Positions 1 through 6,961 are shown, numbered from the stretch's first letter. The stretch is 41,635 nucleotides of DNA from Leucobacter chromiiresistens (GCF_001477055.1 NZ_LDRK01000022.1:1-41635); one strand, 5' to 3'. Program-made: numbers and translations. The notes: generated by a model from the letters alone, not told the origin.

Positions 1-88
1 GGGACCACGGGGGTGCCGCAGGGGGTGCGTCTCGAGGCGACGGCTCGGGAGGCGGTCGGGCATGAGCGGCTTCTGCGAGCGCGCAGAA
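1..88 (+). pseudogene. Probable upstream part of the same exoprotein-like gene, in a different frame
   Basis: Frame 1 encodes GTTGVPQGVRLEATAREAVG and continues HERLLRAR, which has the amphipathic Glu/Arg/Ala character expected just upstream of the QKRQDAERRA segment that continues in frame 3 from about 84. Joining the two needs one base lost or two gained around 76-88, a run of alternating GC. It is either a genuine frameshift mutation or an assembly error. The start lies outside the window. Confidence 0.35.
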
Positions 89-140
89 GCGTCAGGACGC
101 GGAGCGTCGAGCCGCGCTCGCAGAAGCGGAGGCAGAACAG

Positions 141-896
141 GTGCGTGCGGAGATTCGCGCTCGACAGATGCAGCGCAAGCAGGCGGCGGTCGAGCGTTCG
201 GCGAAACTGCGCAGGCCGGTGGCGCGGCGCGTGCGCGCGACCGCGGCGCTCGGAGCGCTGCTCGGACTTGTGGGGCTGCTCGTCGGGGCGGGGTTCGCGA
301 TCGGGGGGAGCGGGCCATCTCTGGTGATCGGCGCCGCACTGCTCTTCGCCGCGTCGAGCGGAGCGCTCGTGCTGCTCGCCCCGGGCCGCGCCCGCGTGCG
401 CGCGGTGCCGGCCGAGCAGGTCACCACGGCCATCGCGACCGCGGTCGTCGAGTCGGCGCCGCAGCACGTCGCCGCACCCGACACGGCCTCCGACGCAGCC
501 GCAGCGGCGGCGCACGCGGAGGCGCAGCGCGCCGCCGCCGAGCGCATCGAGCTCGCCCGAGCCCGCGCCCGGGCGCGCGCCGAACGGCCGGCGCCGCAGG
601 AGAACCAGACGGACTCGATGCTGCTCCGCGAGGTGCGCAGGCAGCTCGCGCAGGCCGCTGAGGCGACCCCCGACCCGCGCGCGGCGGCGGCGTCGGCCGC
701 AGCCGAGGAGCAGGCGCGCCAGCAGGCACAGGCGGCGGATGAGGCTCGGGTGCGCGAGCAGGCCCGTCAGCGCGAGCTGCGCGCTCAGCAGCAGGAGGCG
801 AGCAACCGGCTCCGCAGCATGGGCGTGGTCGGCGACACCGCCGCGGGCATGCCCGATCTCGACGCCGTACTGCGGCGGAGGCGCAACGCCGGCTGA
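141..896 (+). CDS. C-terminal part of a membrane-anchored coiled-coil protein ('large exoprotein'-like), 5' end disrupted or cut off
   Basis: From the GTG at 141 the product is 251 residues, but coding-like sequence in the same frame runs back to 66 (QKRQDAERRAALAEAEAEQ), with an in-frame TGA at 63-65. Residues about 33-56 and 59-79 form two adjacent transmembrane helices, preceded by a basic heptad-like region. They are followed by a long Ala/Arg/Glu/Gln-rich coiled coil and the tail MPDLDAVLRRRR. This layout resembles a family in Microbacteriaceae often labelled 'large exoprotein'; its function is unknown to me. Bases 1-84 look coding in frame 1 (EATAREAVGHERLL), so the full gene probably starts before the window and shifts frame near 76-88. 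The 141 start is therefore only the first start codon available downstream of the break. Convergent with the permease gene. Confidence 0.6.
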   Translation: MRAEIRARQMQRKQAAVERSAKLRRPVARRVRATAALGALLGLVGLLVGAGFAIGGSGPSLVIGAALLFAASSGALVLLAPGRARVRAVPAEQVTTAIATAVVESAPQHVAAPDTASDAAAAAAHAEAQRAAAERIELARARARARAERPAPQENQTDSMLLREVRRQLAQAAEATPDPRAAAASAAAEEQARQQAQAADEARVREQARQRELRAQQQEASNRLRSMGVVGDTAAGMPDLDAVLRRRRNAG

Positions 897-910
897 GCGC
901 AACAGCGATT

Positions 911-945
911 CGCCGACGTCTCAGCGATCCGCCGACGTCTCAGCG
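911..945. repeat. 16-bp direct repeat at a convergent gene junction
   Basis: CGCCGACGTCTCAGCG occurs at 911-926 and again at 930-945, a period of 19. The second copy covers the stop codon of the minus-strand permease. It looks like a small tandem duplication between two convergent genes. No clear terminator hairpin is visible here. Confidence 0.6.
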
Positions 946-2373
946 GACCGCTGCACGCTCCCGGCGTATTCCGCGACGGGCGAGCACTGCGTACAGCGCC
1001 GCGGACACGATCACGCCCACCGGAGCCGAGAGATCGATGAAGCCGAGCGCGACGGCGATGGGGCCCGTCCACACGTCCGTTGAGACGCAGAGCGCCGCCG
1101 CGACGCCGCCCGCGACCACCGCGATGAGCCCCGCCGCGCCGAAACCTCCGCGGAACCAGTAGGCAGCGCCGGGCCGCTCGTCGAAGAGGGCGAGGCCGTC
1201 GTAGCGGTTGCGGCGCAGCACGACATCGGTGGCGTACACCGCCATCGTCGGCGCCGAGATCACGATGAGGAACTGCAGCATCAGGTTCACCGCGCCGAGC
1301 AGACTGGTCGAGAGCACGAGCACGATCGTGAAGCCGGTGCCGAGGGCGCCGATGAGGATGGCGGAGGGGATGCGCCTGATCGGCACCCCGATCGACTGGA
1401 ACGCCATGCTCGCGGTGTACGTGGTCATACCGTTGAGGGCGATCGTGTTGACGATGACGCCGAGCACGAATACCGGTCCGAGCCAGCCGGGCAGCAGCTC
1501 GAGGAGCACGTACTCGATGCCCTGCTCGGCCGCAGCCGGAGTCACGATGGTGCCGAGGAGCGCGCCGACGGAGACGAGGACGATACTGGGCAGCGCGCCG
1601 CCCAGACCGGTCGCCGCGATGATGCTGCGCGCAGACGTGTGGCGCGGCAGGTAGCGCGCGAGGTCGGCGCTGTTCGAGTATGAGAGCGGGGTGGATGCGA
1701 GGATCGCGAACCCGATCGAGAGGCTCGACCAGAGCGCTGCGCCCGAGAGGGGCTCGGGCTGCGCGAAGCCGAGATCGATCCGCGGCAGGATGCACGCCGT
1801 CACCGCGACGAAGATCAGCGTGAGACCGGTGGTGACCCAGGTGTACGAGCGGAGGATCATCCCATGGCCGAAGACGGCGATGAGCACGGTGCAGGCGGAG
1901 ACGGCGATCGACACGAGGATGAGCGCGGTCAGCCGATCCGGGAACCCCCATCGCATGAGCAGCTCCGCTCCCATGAACGACGAGGCGACCCAGTTCAGGG
2001 CGAGGAACACTCCCGAGATGAACCAGCCGTACACCGCGATCACGATCCTGTTGCCGCGCACGCCGTAGATCGCGCGCTGGATCACGGAGCCGGAGGTGCC
2101 CGCCGCCGGGCCGCTGATCGCCACGACTCCCGGGAGCGCCCAGAGCAGCTGCGCGGCGACGATCACGAGGACGGCCTGCCAGATCTCGAGGCCCAGCAGC
2201 AGCGTGAGCGACGCTCCGATGGTGAAGCTCAGCACGCTCACGTTCGGGGCCGCCCAGACCGCGAACAGGCTGCGCGCGCGGCCGTGCCGTTCAGTCTCGG
2301 GCACCAGGTCGATGCCGCGGGTCTCAGGGCGCGAGGCCCGGTCGGCGGATTGCAGCGGGGGCGATTTCGGCAT
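940..2373 (-). CDS. NCS1-family cytosine/purine-type permease
   Basis: 477 residues with about twelve hydrophobic segments, the usual size for the nucleobase:cation symporter-1 family (CodB, Fur-type permeases). Family features visible include the N-terminal FAVWAAPNVSVLSFTIGASL helix, AISGPAAGTSGSVIQRAIYG in the early helices, and SNSADLARYLPRHTSARSI in the middle. The likely role is proton- or sodium-coupled import of cytosine, a purine or a related ring compound; the substrate cannot be read from sequence. The ATG at 2371-2373 is preceded by an AAAGAGGA ribosome-binding site 6 bases upstream. The divergent TetR gene and palindromes in between suggest local repression. No catabolic genes are adjacent. 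Confidence 0.85.
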   Translation of the reverse strand: MPKSPPLQSADRASRPETRGIDLVPETERHGRARSLFAVWAAPNVSVLSFTIGASLTLLLGLEIWQAVLVIVAAQLLWALPGVVAISGPAAGTSGSVIQRAIYGVRGNRIVIAVYGWFISGVFLALNWVASSFMGAELLMRWGFPDRLTALILVSIAVSACTVLIAVFGHGMILRSYTWVTTGLTLIFVAVTACILPRIDLGFAQPEPLSGAALWSSLSIGFAILASTPLSYSNSADLARYLPRHTSARSIIAATGLGGALPSIVLVSVGALLGTIVTPAAAEQGIEYVLLELLPGWLGPVFVLGVIVNTIALNGMTTYTASMAFQSIGVPIRRIPSAILIGALGTGFTIVLVLSTSLLGAVNLMLQFLIVISAPTMAVYATDVVLRRNRYDGLALFDERPGAAYWFRGGFGAAGLIAVVAGGVAAALCVSTDVWTGPIAVALGFIDLSAPVGVIVSAALYAVLARRGIRRERAAVR

Positions 2374-2387
2374 TGAAATCCTCTTTC

Positions 2388-2405
2388 GGTCGGGAGATTC
2401 CGACC
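2388..2405. promoter_or_regulatory. Perfect palindrome GGTCGG-N6-CCGACC, candidate operator
   Basis: GGTCGG (2388-2393) and its exact reverse complement CCGACC (2400-2405) flank six bases. It lies in the 5' leader of the permease gene, 15 bp before its start. It could bind the TetR protein or act as an mRNA hairpin. Confidence 0.45.
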
Positions 2406-2406
2406 A

Positions 2407-2428
2407 CTATTGAAACATACTTCAATAG
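2407..2428. promoter_or_regulatory. Perfect 8-bp inverted repeat CTATTGAA-N6-TTCAATAG, likely TetR operator
   Basis: The arms 2407-2414 and 2421-2428 are exact reverse complements separated by six bases, giving a 22-bp site. It is AT-rich in a GC-rich genome and sits midway between the divergent permease and tetR start codons, where TetR-family operators commonly lie. It overlaps a TTGAAA at 2410-2415 that could serve as a -35 element. Confidence 0.65.
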
Positions 2429-2448
2429 CGCGCGGTATCGGCATCTCG

Positions 2449-2454
2449 TAGACT
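2449..2454 (+). promoter_or_regulatory. -10 element TAGACT of the tetR gene (leaderless)
   Basis: TAGACT lies 7 bases before the ATG at 2462, placing the expected transcription start at or next to the start codon. Confidence 0.5.
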
Positions 2455-2461
2455 GCCGAGC

Positions 2462-3097
2462 ATGGGGGCACGCGCGGGCACGTCGAGGAGCCGCGAGACG
2501 CCCGCCCGGCGGCGCGAGCAGATCCTCGACCACGCCGCCCGCATCGCGATCGCGCACGGCCTCGAATCGGTCACCCTGCGCGCGGTCGCCGAGCCCCTCG
2601 GCGTGCAGCCGAGCCTCGTGCACCACTACTTCTCGTCTTCGGAGGCGCTCGTCATCGCAGCGTTCGAACGGGCGATCGCGAGCGAGCGAAGCGGCCTCTT
2701 CGACTCGGCCGGCACGCCCACCCGGCGTCTCGCCACGATGATCCGCCGGGTCGAGAGCGGCGACGCGATCCACCTCGCCCGATTCTGGCTCAACGCGCGC
2801 AACCTCTCGCGATTCCGCCCCGAACTCGCGCGGTCCGTCGCCGAGCAGGAGCGGCTCGACCGCGACGCGCTGGTGGCGATCCTCCGTGAGGGCGTCGCGA
2901 GCGGCGAGTTCGCGTGCCCCGATCCGCTCGTCGCCTGCATCCGGATCTTCATCGCCATCGACGGCGTCGGCGCCTACGCGAACGATCTCGAGGACTTCGC
3001 GCACGCTGCCTTCCGCCACTTCGTCACCGACGTCGCCGCGTGGGCCGTGGGTGTCGCGCCCGAGGGCCTGCGCCGGGAGGTCGACGCCGTGGCGTGA
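2462..3097 (+). CDS. TetR-family transcriptional regulator
   Basis: 211 residues. The N-terminal helix-turn-helix covers about residues 15-60 (RREQILDHAARIAIAHGLES, then VTLRAVAEPLGVQPSLVHHY with the FSS/EAL helix), the classic TetR DNA-binding pattern. The rest is a helical ligand-binding and dimerisation domain with no recognised signature. There is no ribosome-binding site before the ATG, but a TAGACT -10 lies 7 bases upstream, consistent with a leaderless transcript. It is divergent from the NCS1 permease with an 88-bp shared region holding two palindromes, so it most likely represses the permease and itself, with the permease substrate as a plausible inducer (inference). Confidence 0.88.
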   Translation: MGARAGTSRSRETPARRREQILDHAARIAIAHGLESVTLRAVAEPLGVQPSLVHHYFSSSEALVIAAFERAIASERSGLFDSAGTPTRRLATMIRRVESGDAIHLARFWLNARNLSRFRPELARSVAEQERLDRDALVAILREGVASGEFACPDPLVACIRIFIAIDGVGAYANDLEDFAHAAFRHFVTDVAAWAVGVAPEGLRREVDAVA

Positions 3098-3135
3098 GCG
3101 CGGGGGTGGCGGCCGACTGGAGCCGCAACGCACAA

Positions 3136-3162
3136 GGTCTCGACTCCCGTGGAGTCGAGACC
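3136..3162. terminator. Perfect 12-bp hairpin, probable bidirectional terminator
   Basis: Arms 3136-3147 (GGTCTCGACTCC) and 3151-3162 are exact complements around a 3-base loop. It lies between the end of tetR and the 3' end of the minus-strand tRNA-Ala, so it could end both transcripts. There is no long T tract. Confidence 0.65.
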
Positions 3163-3170
3163 CTGCTCGG

Positions 3171-3243
3171 TGGATCTGAGGGGAATCGAACCCCTGACCT
3201 TCTCATTGCGAACGAGACGCGCTACCAACTGCGCCACAGACCC
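3171..3243 (-). tRNA. tRNA-Ala (anticodon CGC)
   Basis: Folded by hand: 7-bp acceptor stem GGGTCTG/CAGATCC with the G3:U70 wobble that marks alanine tRNAs, D stem GCGC/GCGC, anticodon loop TTCGCAA giving anticodon CGC (codon GCG), T arm AGGGG-TTCGATT-CCCCT, discriminator A at 3171. It is 73 nt and CCA is not encoded. Confidence 0.93.
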
Positions 3244-3305
3244 TGACAGCGTCTGAGTCTAGCAGGCGAACCGCGCCCGACGAAAATCGAGCACCCGCGC
3301 GCCGC

Positions 3306-3311
3306 TACACT
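3306..3311 (+). promoter_or_regulatory. -10 element TACACT of the LysE-type exporter gene
   Basis: TACACT ends 6 bases before the GTG at 3318. The upstream GTG at 3312 directly abuts this hexamer and could not be transcribed from it, which favours 3318 as the start. Confidence 0.55.
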
Positions 3312-3317
3312 GTGCTG

Positions 3318-3944
3318 GTGGCTCCCGCGATCTGGCTCTCCCTGCTCGCCGCCACCGTGGTCATCTGCATCACCCCCGGAGCGGGCGCCATCAACACCAT
3401 GTCGAACGCGCTCGCGGTCGGCTGGCGTCGATCCATCTGGGGCGTGCTCGGTCAGGAGCTCGCGCTGCTCGCCCACATCGTGATCGTCGCGGCGGGCGTC
3501 GGCGTGCTGGTCGCGAACACCCCCGCGCTGTTCAACGCGATCCGCTACATCGGCGCGGCGTACCTCGTCTACCTCGGCGTGCGTCTCATCTTCACGAAAC
3601 CGCAGCCCCCGGCCGCCGACGCCGAAGGCGCCCGCCGCGCCACCACCCGGACCGCGATGCTCCGCCGCGGATTCTGGGTGAACCTGCTCAACCCGAAGGC
3701 CATCGTGTTCTTCCTAGCCTTCATCCCGCAGTTCATCGACGTCGACGCCCCGATCCTGCCGCAGTACCTGATCCTCATCGCCACCGCTGTCGGCGTCGAC
3801 GTGATCGTGATGTGGGGATTCTTCGCGGTCGCCGCGCGCCCCTTCCGGCGCTACACCGAGACGGCTCGCGGGCAGCGCGTGCTCAACTCGGTGTTCGGGG
3901 CGCTCTTCGTGGGCGTCGCGGCGCTCCTGCTCTTCATCCACTGA
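3318..3944 (+). CDS. LysE/RhtB-family amino-acid exporter
   Basis: 208 residues with six predicted membrane helices. The N-terminal ICITPGAGAINTMSNALAVG corresponds to the TPGP motif of the LysE/RhtB superfamily, and GFWVNLLNPKAIVFFLAFIPQF is the conserved second motif of the same family. The expected role is proton-driven export of an amino acid or derivative; the substrate is unknown. The start GTG 3318 was chosen over GTG 3312 because of the -10 hexamer at 3306-3311, which implies a leaderless transcript. A palindrome-rich terminator region follows the stop codon. Confidence 0.88.
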   Translation: MAPAIWLSLLAATVVICITPGAGAINTMSNALAVGWRRSIWGVLGQELALLAHIVIVAAGVGVLVANTPALFNAIRYIGAAYLVYLGVRLIFTKPQPPAADAEGARRATTRTAMLRRGFWVNLLNPKAIVFFLAFIPQFIDVDAPILPQYLILIATAVGVDVIVMWGFFAVAARPFRRYTETARGQRVLNSVFGALFVGVAALLLFIH

Positions 3945-3979
3945 CCCCCGATCGGGGGCCTTGCCCCGATGAATCGGGG
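3945..3979 (+). terminator. Palindrome cluster ending the LysE-type gene
   Basis: CCCCCGATCGGGGG at 3945-3958 is followed by CCCCGAT at 3964-3970 and its complement ATCGGGG at 3973-3979. A further CCCCGAT at 3982-3988 can compete with the same strand. The cluster begins at the stop codon and ends before the tRNA-Lys promoter. Confidence 0.6.
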
Positions 3980-3992
3980 TGCCCCGATCCGC

Positions 3993-3998
3993 TAAGCT
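3993..3998 (+). promoter_or_regulatory. -10 element TAAGCT of tRNA-Lys
   Basis: TAAGCT lies 10 bases before the first tRNA base at 4009, a normal spacing for a short 5' leader. Confidence 0.5.
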
Positions 3999-4008
3999 GA
4001 TCGGGTTG

Positions 4009-4080
4009 GCCCCTATAGCTCAGCGGTAGAGCTACGGACTTTTAATCCGCAGGTCGTAGGTTCGATCCCTACTGGGGGCA
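4009..4080 (+). tRNA. tRNA-Lys (anticodon TTT)
   Basis: The acceptor stem GCCCCTA pairs with TGGGGGC (one G-U pair). The D arm is GCTC-AGCGGTA-GAGC, anticodon loop CTTTTAA (anticodon TTT), T arm GTAGG-TTCGATC-CCTAC, and A is the discriminator base. It is 72 nt and CCA is not encoded. The outermost anticodon-stem pair nearest the D arm is A/C. Confidence 0.93.
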
Positions 4081-4115
4081 CCGAAGAATGGCAGCGCAGC
4101 AGCGCGACGGCAGCA

Positions 4116-4153
4116 CGAAGGCCCGGCACCCCGTGAGGAGTGCCGGGCCTTCG
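4116..4153. terminator. Perfect 14-bp hairpin, bidirectional terminator
   Basis: CGAAGGCCCGGCAC (4116-4129) and its exact complement (4140-4153) flank ten bases. Placed between tRNA-Lys (plus) and csbD (minus, stop at 4168), it can terminate both. Confidence 0.8.
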
Positions 4154-4167
4154 CGGTACTGCGACGT

Positions 4168-4353
4168 CTAGTTGTCGAAGACATCCTTCGCAGAATCCTT
4201 GGCGTTCGCGCCGGCCTGCTTCATGTCTCCCTTGGCCTGATCGAGCTTGCCCTCGGCGACCTTGCTGTCGTCACCGGTCACCCGGCCTGCGGCCTCCTTG
4301 GCGTTGCCCTTCAGCTTGTCTCCTGCTGCCGAAATCTTGTCCGATGCACTCAT
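4168..4353 (-). CDS. CsbD-family stress-response protein
   Basis: 61 residues, very hydrophilic, beginning MSASDKISAAGDKLKGNAKE with AAGRVTGDDS and KLDQAKGDMKQA repeats, typical of the small CsbD (YjbJ) family induced under general stress in other bacteria. The molecular function of the family is unresolved. A textbook ribosome-binding site (AAGGAGGA, 4358-4365) lies 4-5 bases upstream of the ATG at 4351-4353, in contrast to the many leaderless genes nearby. A 7-bp inverted repeat (TTCCCGA/TCGGGAA, 4381-4398) lies just upstream in its leader or promoter region and is the only other regulatory candidate. Confidence 0.92.
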   Translation of the reverse strand: MSASDKISAAGDKLKGNAKEAAGRVTGDDSKVAEGKLDQAKGDMKQAGANAKDSAKDVFDN

Positions 4354-4655
4354 GCAATCCTCCTTCGATGTTGGGGCCGATTCCCGAAGAATCGGGAACA
4401 CGATCCACAGTGCCATCTCTGACCGGCTGAGCCGAGGGGGTTGCGCATCCGACGCCGAGTGTGAATCATCGGGAGCTTCCAGAATACGCTCGCGGTCCGC
4501 GGGTTCGCTGTGCGCGACGGGGCGGCCAGCGGCGTAGACTCGCGTGGTCCGCGATCCGCGCCCGCGATCCCGCGGCACCCCCGCCGCCCGCCCGCCGCGT
4601 CCGCAGCAGCACCGCAAGCAGCACCCCCGCCAGCAACCCACCGCGAAAGAGGCCG
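4354..4655. other. 302-bp divergent intergenic region
   Basis: It separates csbD (minus) from the gene at 4656 (plus). It holds the csbD ribosome-binding site, the 7-bp inverted repeat at 4381-4398 and a plus-strand TAGACT (4535-4540) that could be the -10 of the downstream gene with a leader of about 110 bases. Nothing else is supportable. The C-rich stretch 4560-4640 opens several spurious reading frames. Confidence 0.5.
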
Positions 4656-5285
4656 ATGTCACGCGACCACCAGCGTCCCATACTGCAGCCCAGCTTCACC
4701 TTCGACTGGATCATCGGCTCGGACGAGCCGGAAGCCGCCCGCCGCCTCGCTCAGGAGACGTCGTGGGCGCTCCTCGATCGGGTGCGCAGCGTCGCCGACC
4801 CCGACGTGGTCGAGCGCGTCGTCGGGCTCGCCTCGGGAACCGGGCTCGACGACATCGCCGAGCTCTGGGCGGGGGAGAGCGCGCACTCGCTCGCCGGTGC
4901 GCTCTGGCGTCTGTACCTGCTGCGCCGCGTGGTCGATTCGGATCCCGAAGGATCAGCCGACCTCTTCAGGCGCGGCGCGGCCGCTGCATCGACGATCGAC
5001 CCGGTCGTGGCCGGCGCGGCCGAGCCCGTCACCCCCGGCTCGATCGCGGAGCTCTGCGATACGATCCTGCGCGGCGTCTTCACGGGGGATCTCGGTGGAG
5101 CGCTGGATCGCGCAGCGAGCTACTGCCGCATCATGTCGCTCGGCGCCGCCGACCTCGCCGACGCGCGCGACCTGCACGACGATGCGCACGCCGCCGAGCT
5201 GACGACGCGCTCACTGCGCTACTCGACCTTCGCGAGCGACCTGCACGCCGGCGCGCGCCGGTGGCGCGACGGCACGCTGTCGTAG
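4656..5285 (+). CDS. Conserved actinobacterial protein of unknown function
   Basis: 209 residues, all-helical and soluble. It resembles a family found throughout Microbacteriaceae that databases often mislabel as an RNA polymerase beta subunit; nothing in it supports that label. Recognisable stretches are FTFDWIIGSDEPEAARRLAQ, DPDVVERVVGLASGTGLDDI, SAHSLAGALWRLYLLRRVV and TPGSIAELCDTILRGVFTGD. The start ATG 4656 was chosen because homologous-looking sequence begins directly after it (MSRDHQRPILQPSFTFD); an AAAGAGG lies close upstream, with short spacing. No function is assigned. Confidence 0.8.
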   Translation: MSRDHQRPILQPSFTFDWIIGSDEPEAARRLAQETSWALLDRVRSVADPDVVERVVGLASGTGLDDIAELWAGESAHSLAGALWRLYLLRRVVDSDPEGSADLFRRGAAAASTIDPVVAGAAEPVTPGSIAELCDTILRGVFTGDLGGALDRAASYCRIMSLGAADLADARDLHDDAHAAELTTRSLRYSTFASDLHAGARRWRDGTLS

Positions 5286-5335
5286 GCGTTCGCCGTCCGC
5301 TGACGGCGCGCCGATGCGGCGTCGCCGGCCTGCGC

Positions 5336-5432
5336 TACACTGGTTTTCGCCGGGCCGCAGTAACCCCGGGCTCCAATTTTCGCCGCTTCGAGCGGCCTTC
5401 CGCCGAGAGGCGTTTCTGCGGCTCGGTCTTTT
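5336..5432 (+). ncRNA. Candidate small RNA with its own promoter and terminator-like end
   Basis: A TACACT -10 (5336-5341) predicts a start near 5348. The following roughly 85 bases contain consecutive hairpins: CCGGG/CCCGG (5350-5354 with 5365-5369), a perfect GCCGCT-tcg-AGCGGC (5382-5396) and CGCC-GAGA-GGCG with a GNRA-type loop (5401-5412). CTCGG followed by TCTTTT (5422-5432) can alternatively pair with CCGAG at 5403-5407 as a terminator. No good open reading frame accounts for it. It could instead be the leader of the thioesterase gene, but that gene has its own -10 at 5502. Confidence 0.35.
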
Positions 5433-5501
5433 CGTGTGCGGCGCTTCCGGCGCCGGGCACTCGCGTCGCACGCCGTTCTCGTTCTCGAAACGCACCCGTC
5501 T

Positions 5502-5507
5502 TAAGCT
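5502..5507 (+). promoter_or_regulatory. -10 element TAAGCT of the thioesterase gene (leaderless)
   Basis: TAAGCT ends 7 bases before the ATG at 5515. A second ATG at 5511 is out of frame with the product. Confidence 0.5.
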
Positions 5508-5514
5508 CGGATGC

Positions 5515-5964
5515 ATGAGATCTCAGTACGCGCACGCAGACGGCATCAACTTCTCCACGCGCAAGTGGGTGCGACCGGAAGACATGAACGCGAACGGCTC
5601 GCTCTTCGGCGGCAGCCTGCTGCGCTGGATCGATGAAGAGGCGGCCATCTACGCCATCATCCAGCTCGGCAACCCGCACGTCGTGACGAAGCTCATCTCG
5701 GAGATCAACTTCGAGGCGTCGGCGCGCCAGGGCGATCTCATCGAGATGGGACTCGTCGCCACGGAGTTCGGCCGCACGTCGCTCACCATGCGCGCGGTGG
5801 TGCGCAACATGATCACGCGGAGGACGATCCTCTCGATCGAGCGCATCGTCTTCGTGAACATCGGCCCCGACGGGGTTCCGGTGCCGCACGGCTACACGGA
5901 GATCACGTACGACCGCGACCGGATGCCGCACGCCGACGAGATGCCGAACCGCGACGAGGCGTGA
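5515..5964 (+). CDS. Hotdog-fold acyl-CoA thioesterase
   Basis: 149 residues. The motif NANGSLFGGSLLRWIDEEAA (about residues 24-43) is the signature of the acyl-CoA hydrolase (YciA/BFIT-type) hotdog family, in which the Asp of the WIDE segment is catalytic. It hydrolyses acyl-CoA to free fatty acid and CoA; the chain-length preference is unknown. The ATG 5515 start is set by the -10 at 5502-5507. The gene is monocistronic and convergent with pstB across a repeat-rich spacer. Confidence 0.87.
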   Translation: MRSQYAHADGINFSTRKWVRPEDMNANGSLFGGSLLRWIDEEAAIYAIIQLGNPHVVTKLISEINFEASARQGDLIEMGLVATEFGRTSLTMRAVVRNMITRRTILSIERIVFVNIGPDGVPVPHGYTEITYDRDRMPHADEMPNRDEA

Positions 5965-6181
5965 TCGCGGCGGCGGTGCGCCGCCGCCTGCCGCCGTCCG
6001 TCGCACACCCGCCGCCCGTCGCACACCCGCCGCGCGCCCGCTGAGCCCGAGGGTTTCGCCTGAGCGCGAGGGTTTCTCGCCGTGATATGTCGGCAGCCTC
6101 GGGCGAAACCCTCGGGCTCGGCGACACAGCGGCTCGGCGACACAGCGGCTCGGCGAGAGAGGCGCCCGCCGCCGCCCGATC
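5965..6181. repeat. Repeat cluster with a 22-bp inverted repeat between convergent genes
   Basis: Three structures occupy this spacer. First, CGTCGCACACCCGCCGC is repeated in tandem within about 5998-6033. Second, the arms 6043-6064 (starting GAGCCCGAGGGTTTCGCC) and 6098-6119 pair in 21 of 22 positions around a 33-base loop, with CGAGGGTTTC also repeated inside the loop. Third, the 16-mer GCGACACAGCGGCTCG is in tandem at 6121-6136 and 6137-6152. It could terminate both flanking genes or be a mobile palindromic (REP-like) element. Confidence 0.75.
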
Positions 6182-6961
6182 TCAGCCGAAGCGGCCGGAG
6201 ACGTAATCCTCGGTCGCCTGCACGGAGGGGGTCGAGAAGATGGTGGAGGTGTCGTCGTACTCGATGAGCTTGCCGGGCTTGCCGGTGCCCGCGATGTTGA
6301 AGAACGCGGTGCGGTCGGAGACGCGCGAGGCCTGCTGCATGTTGTGGGTCACGATGACGATCGTGTACTCCTGCTTCAGCTGGTCGATGAGATCCTCGAT
6401 CGCGAGCGTCGAGATCGGGTCGAGCGCCGAGCAGGGCTCGTCCATGAGGAGCACCTCGGGCGACACCGCGATGGCGCGCGCGATGCAGAGGCGCTGCTGC
6501 TGGCCGCCCGACAGGCCGGAGCCGGGCTTGTCAAGGCGATCCTTCACCTCGTTCCAGAGGTTGGCGCCGGTCAGCGACTTCTCGACGAGGGCGTCGGCGT
6601 CGCCCTTCGACATGCGGCGGTCGTTGAGGCGCACGCCGGCGAGCACGTTGTCGCGGATCGACATCGTGGGGAACGGGTTGGGGCGCTGGAAGACCATGCC
6701 GACCTGCCGGCGCACGAGCACGGGATCGACGCCCGCGCCGTAGAGATCCTCGCCGTCGAGCAGCACCTCGCCCTCGACGCGCGCGCCGGGGATGACCTCG
6801 TGCATGCGGTTCAGCGTCCGCAGGAAGGTCGACTTGCCGCAGCCCGACGGGCCGATGAACGCGGTGACGCTGCGGGGCTCGATGTTGATCGAGACGCCCT
6901 CGACCGCGAGGAACTTCGAGTAGTAGACGTTGAGGTCTTTGACCTCGATGCGCTTCGACAT
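6182..6961 (-). CDS. pstB: Phosphate ABC transporter ATP-binding protein PstB
   Basis: 259 residues, the standard PstB length. Walker [10 protein letters not shown] (about 37-45), Q-loop region [14 protein letters not shown] signature LSGGQQQRL and Walker [14 protein letters not shown] are all intact, as is the switch histidine in VTHNMQQA. The cytoplasmic ATPase drives high-affinity phosphate uptake through PstC/PstA. It is the last gene of pstS-pstC-pstA-pstB, 41 bases after pstA. No phoU follows; the next gene is on the opposite strand. The start ATG 6959-6961 gives [17 protein letters not shown]. Confidence 0.97.
   Translation of the reverse strand: MSKRIEVKDLNVYYSKFLAVEGVSINIEPRSVTAFIGPSGCGKSTFLRTLNRMHEVIPGARVEGEVLLDGEDLYGAGVDPVLVRRQVGMVFQRPNPFPTMSIRDNVLAGVRLNDRRMSKGDADALVEKSLTGANLWNEVKDRLDKPGSGLSGGQQQRLCIARAIAVSPEVLLMDEPCSALDPISTLAIEDLIDQLKQEYTIVIVTHNMQQASRVSDRTAFFNIAGTGKPGKLIEYDDTSTIFSTPSVQATEDYVSGRFG

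Noticed and set aside
4009-4080. tRNA-Lys 3' end as an integration site for a mobile element
   Set aside because: No integrase, no duplicated tRNA end and no change in base composition are seen downstream.
4466-4714. Minus-strand frame with one hydrophobic stretch (LLAGVLLAVLLR), possible small membrane protein
   Set aside because: It overlaps the start of a conserved plus-strand gene, has no promoter or ribosome-binding site, and its C-terminus is random Arg/Pro-rich sequence.
5314-5514. 5' extension of the thioesterase by 67 codons
   Set aside because: The translation is Arg/Phe-rich and unlike the family, and the TAAGCT -10 at 5502-5507 places the transcript start at the ATG 5515.
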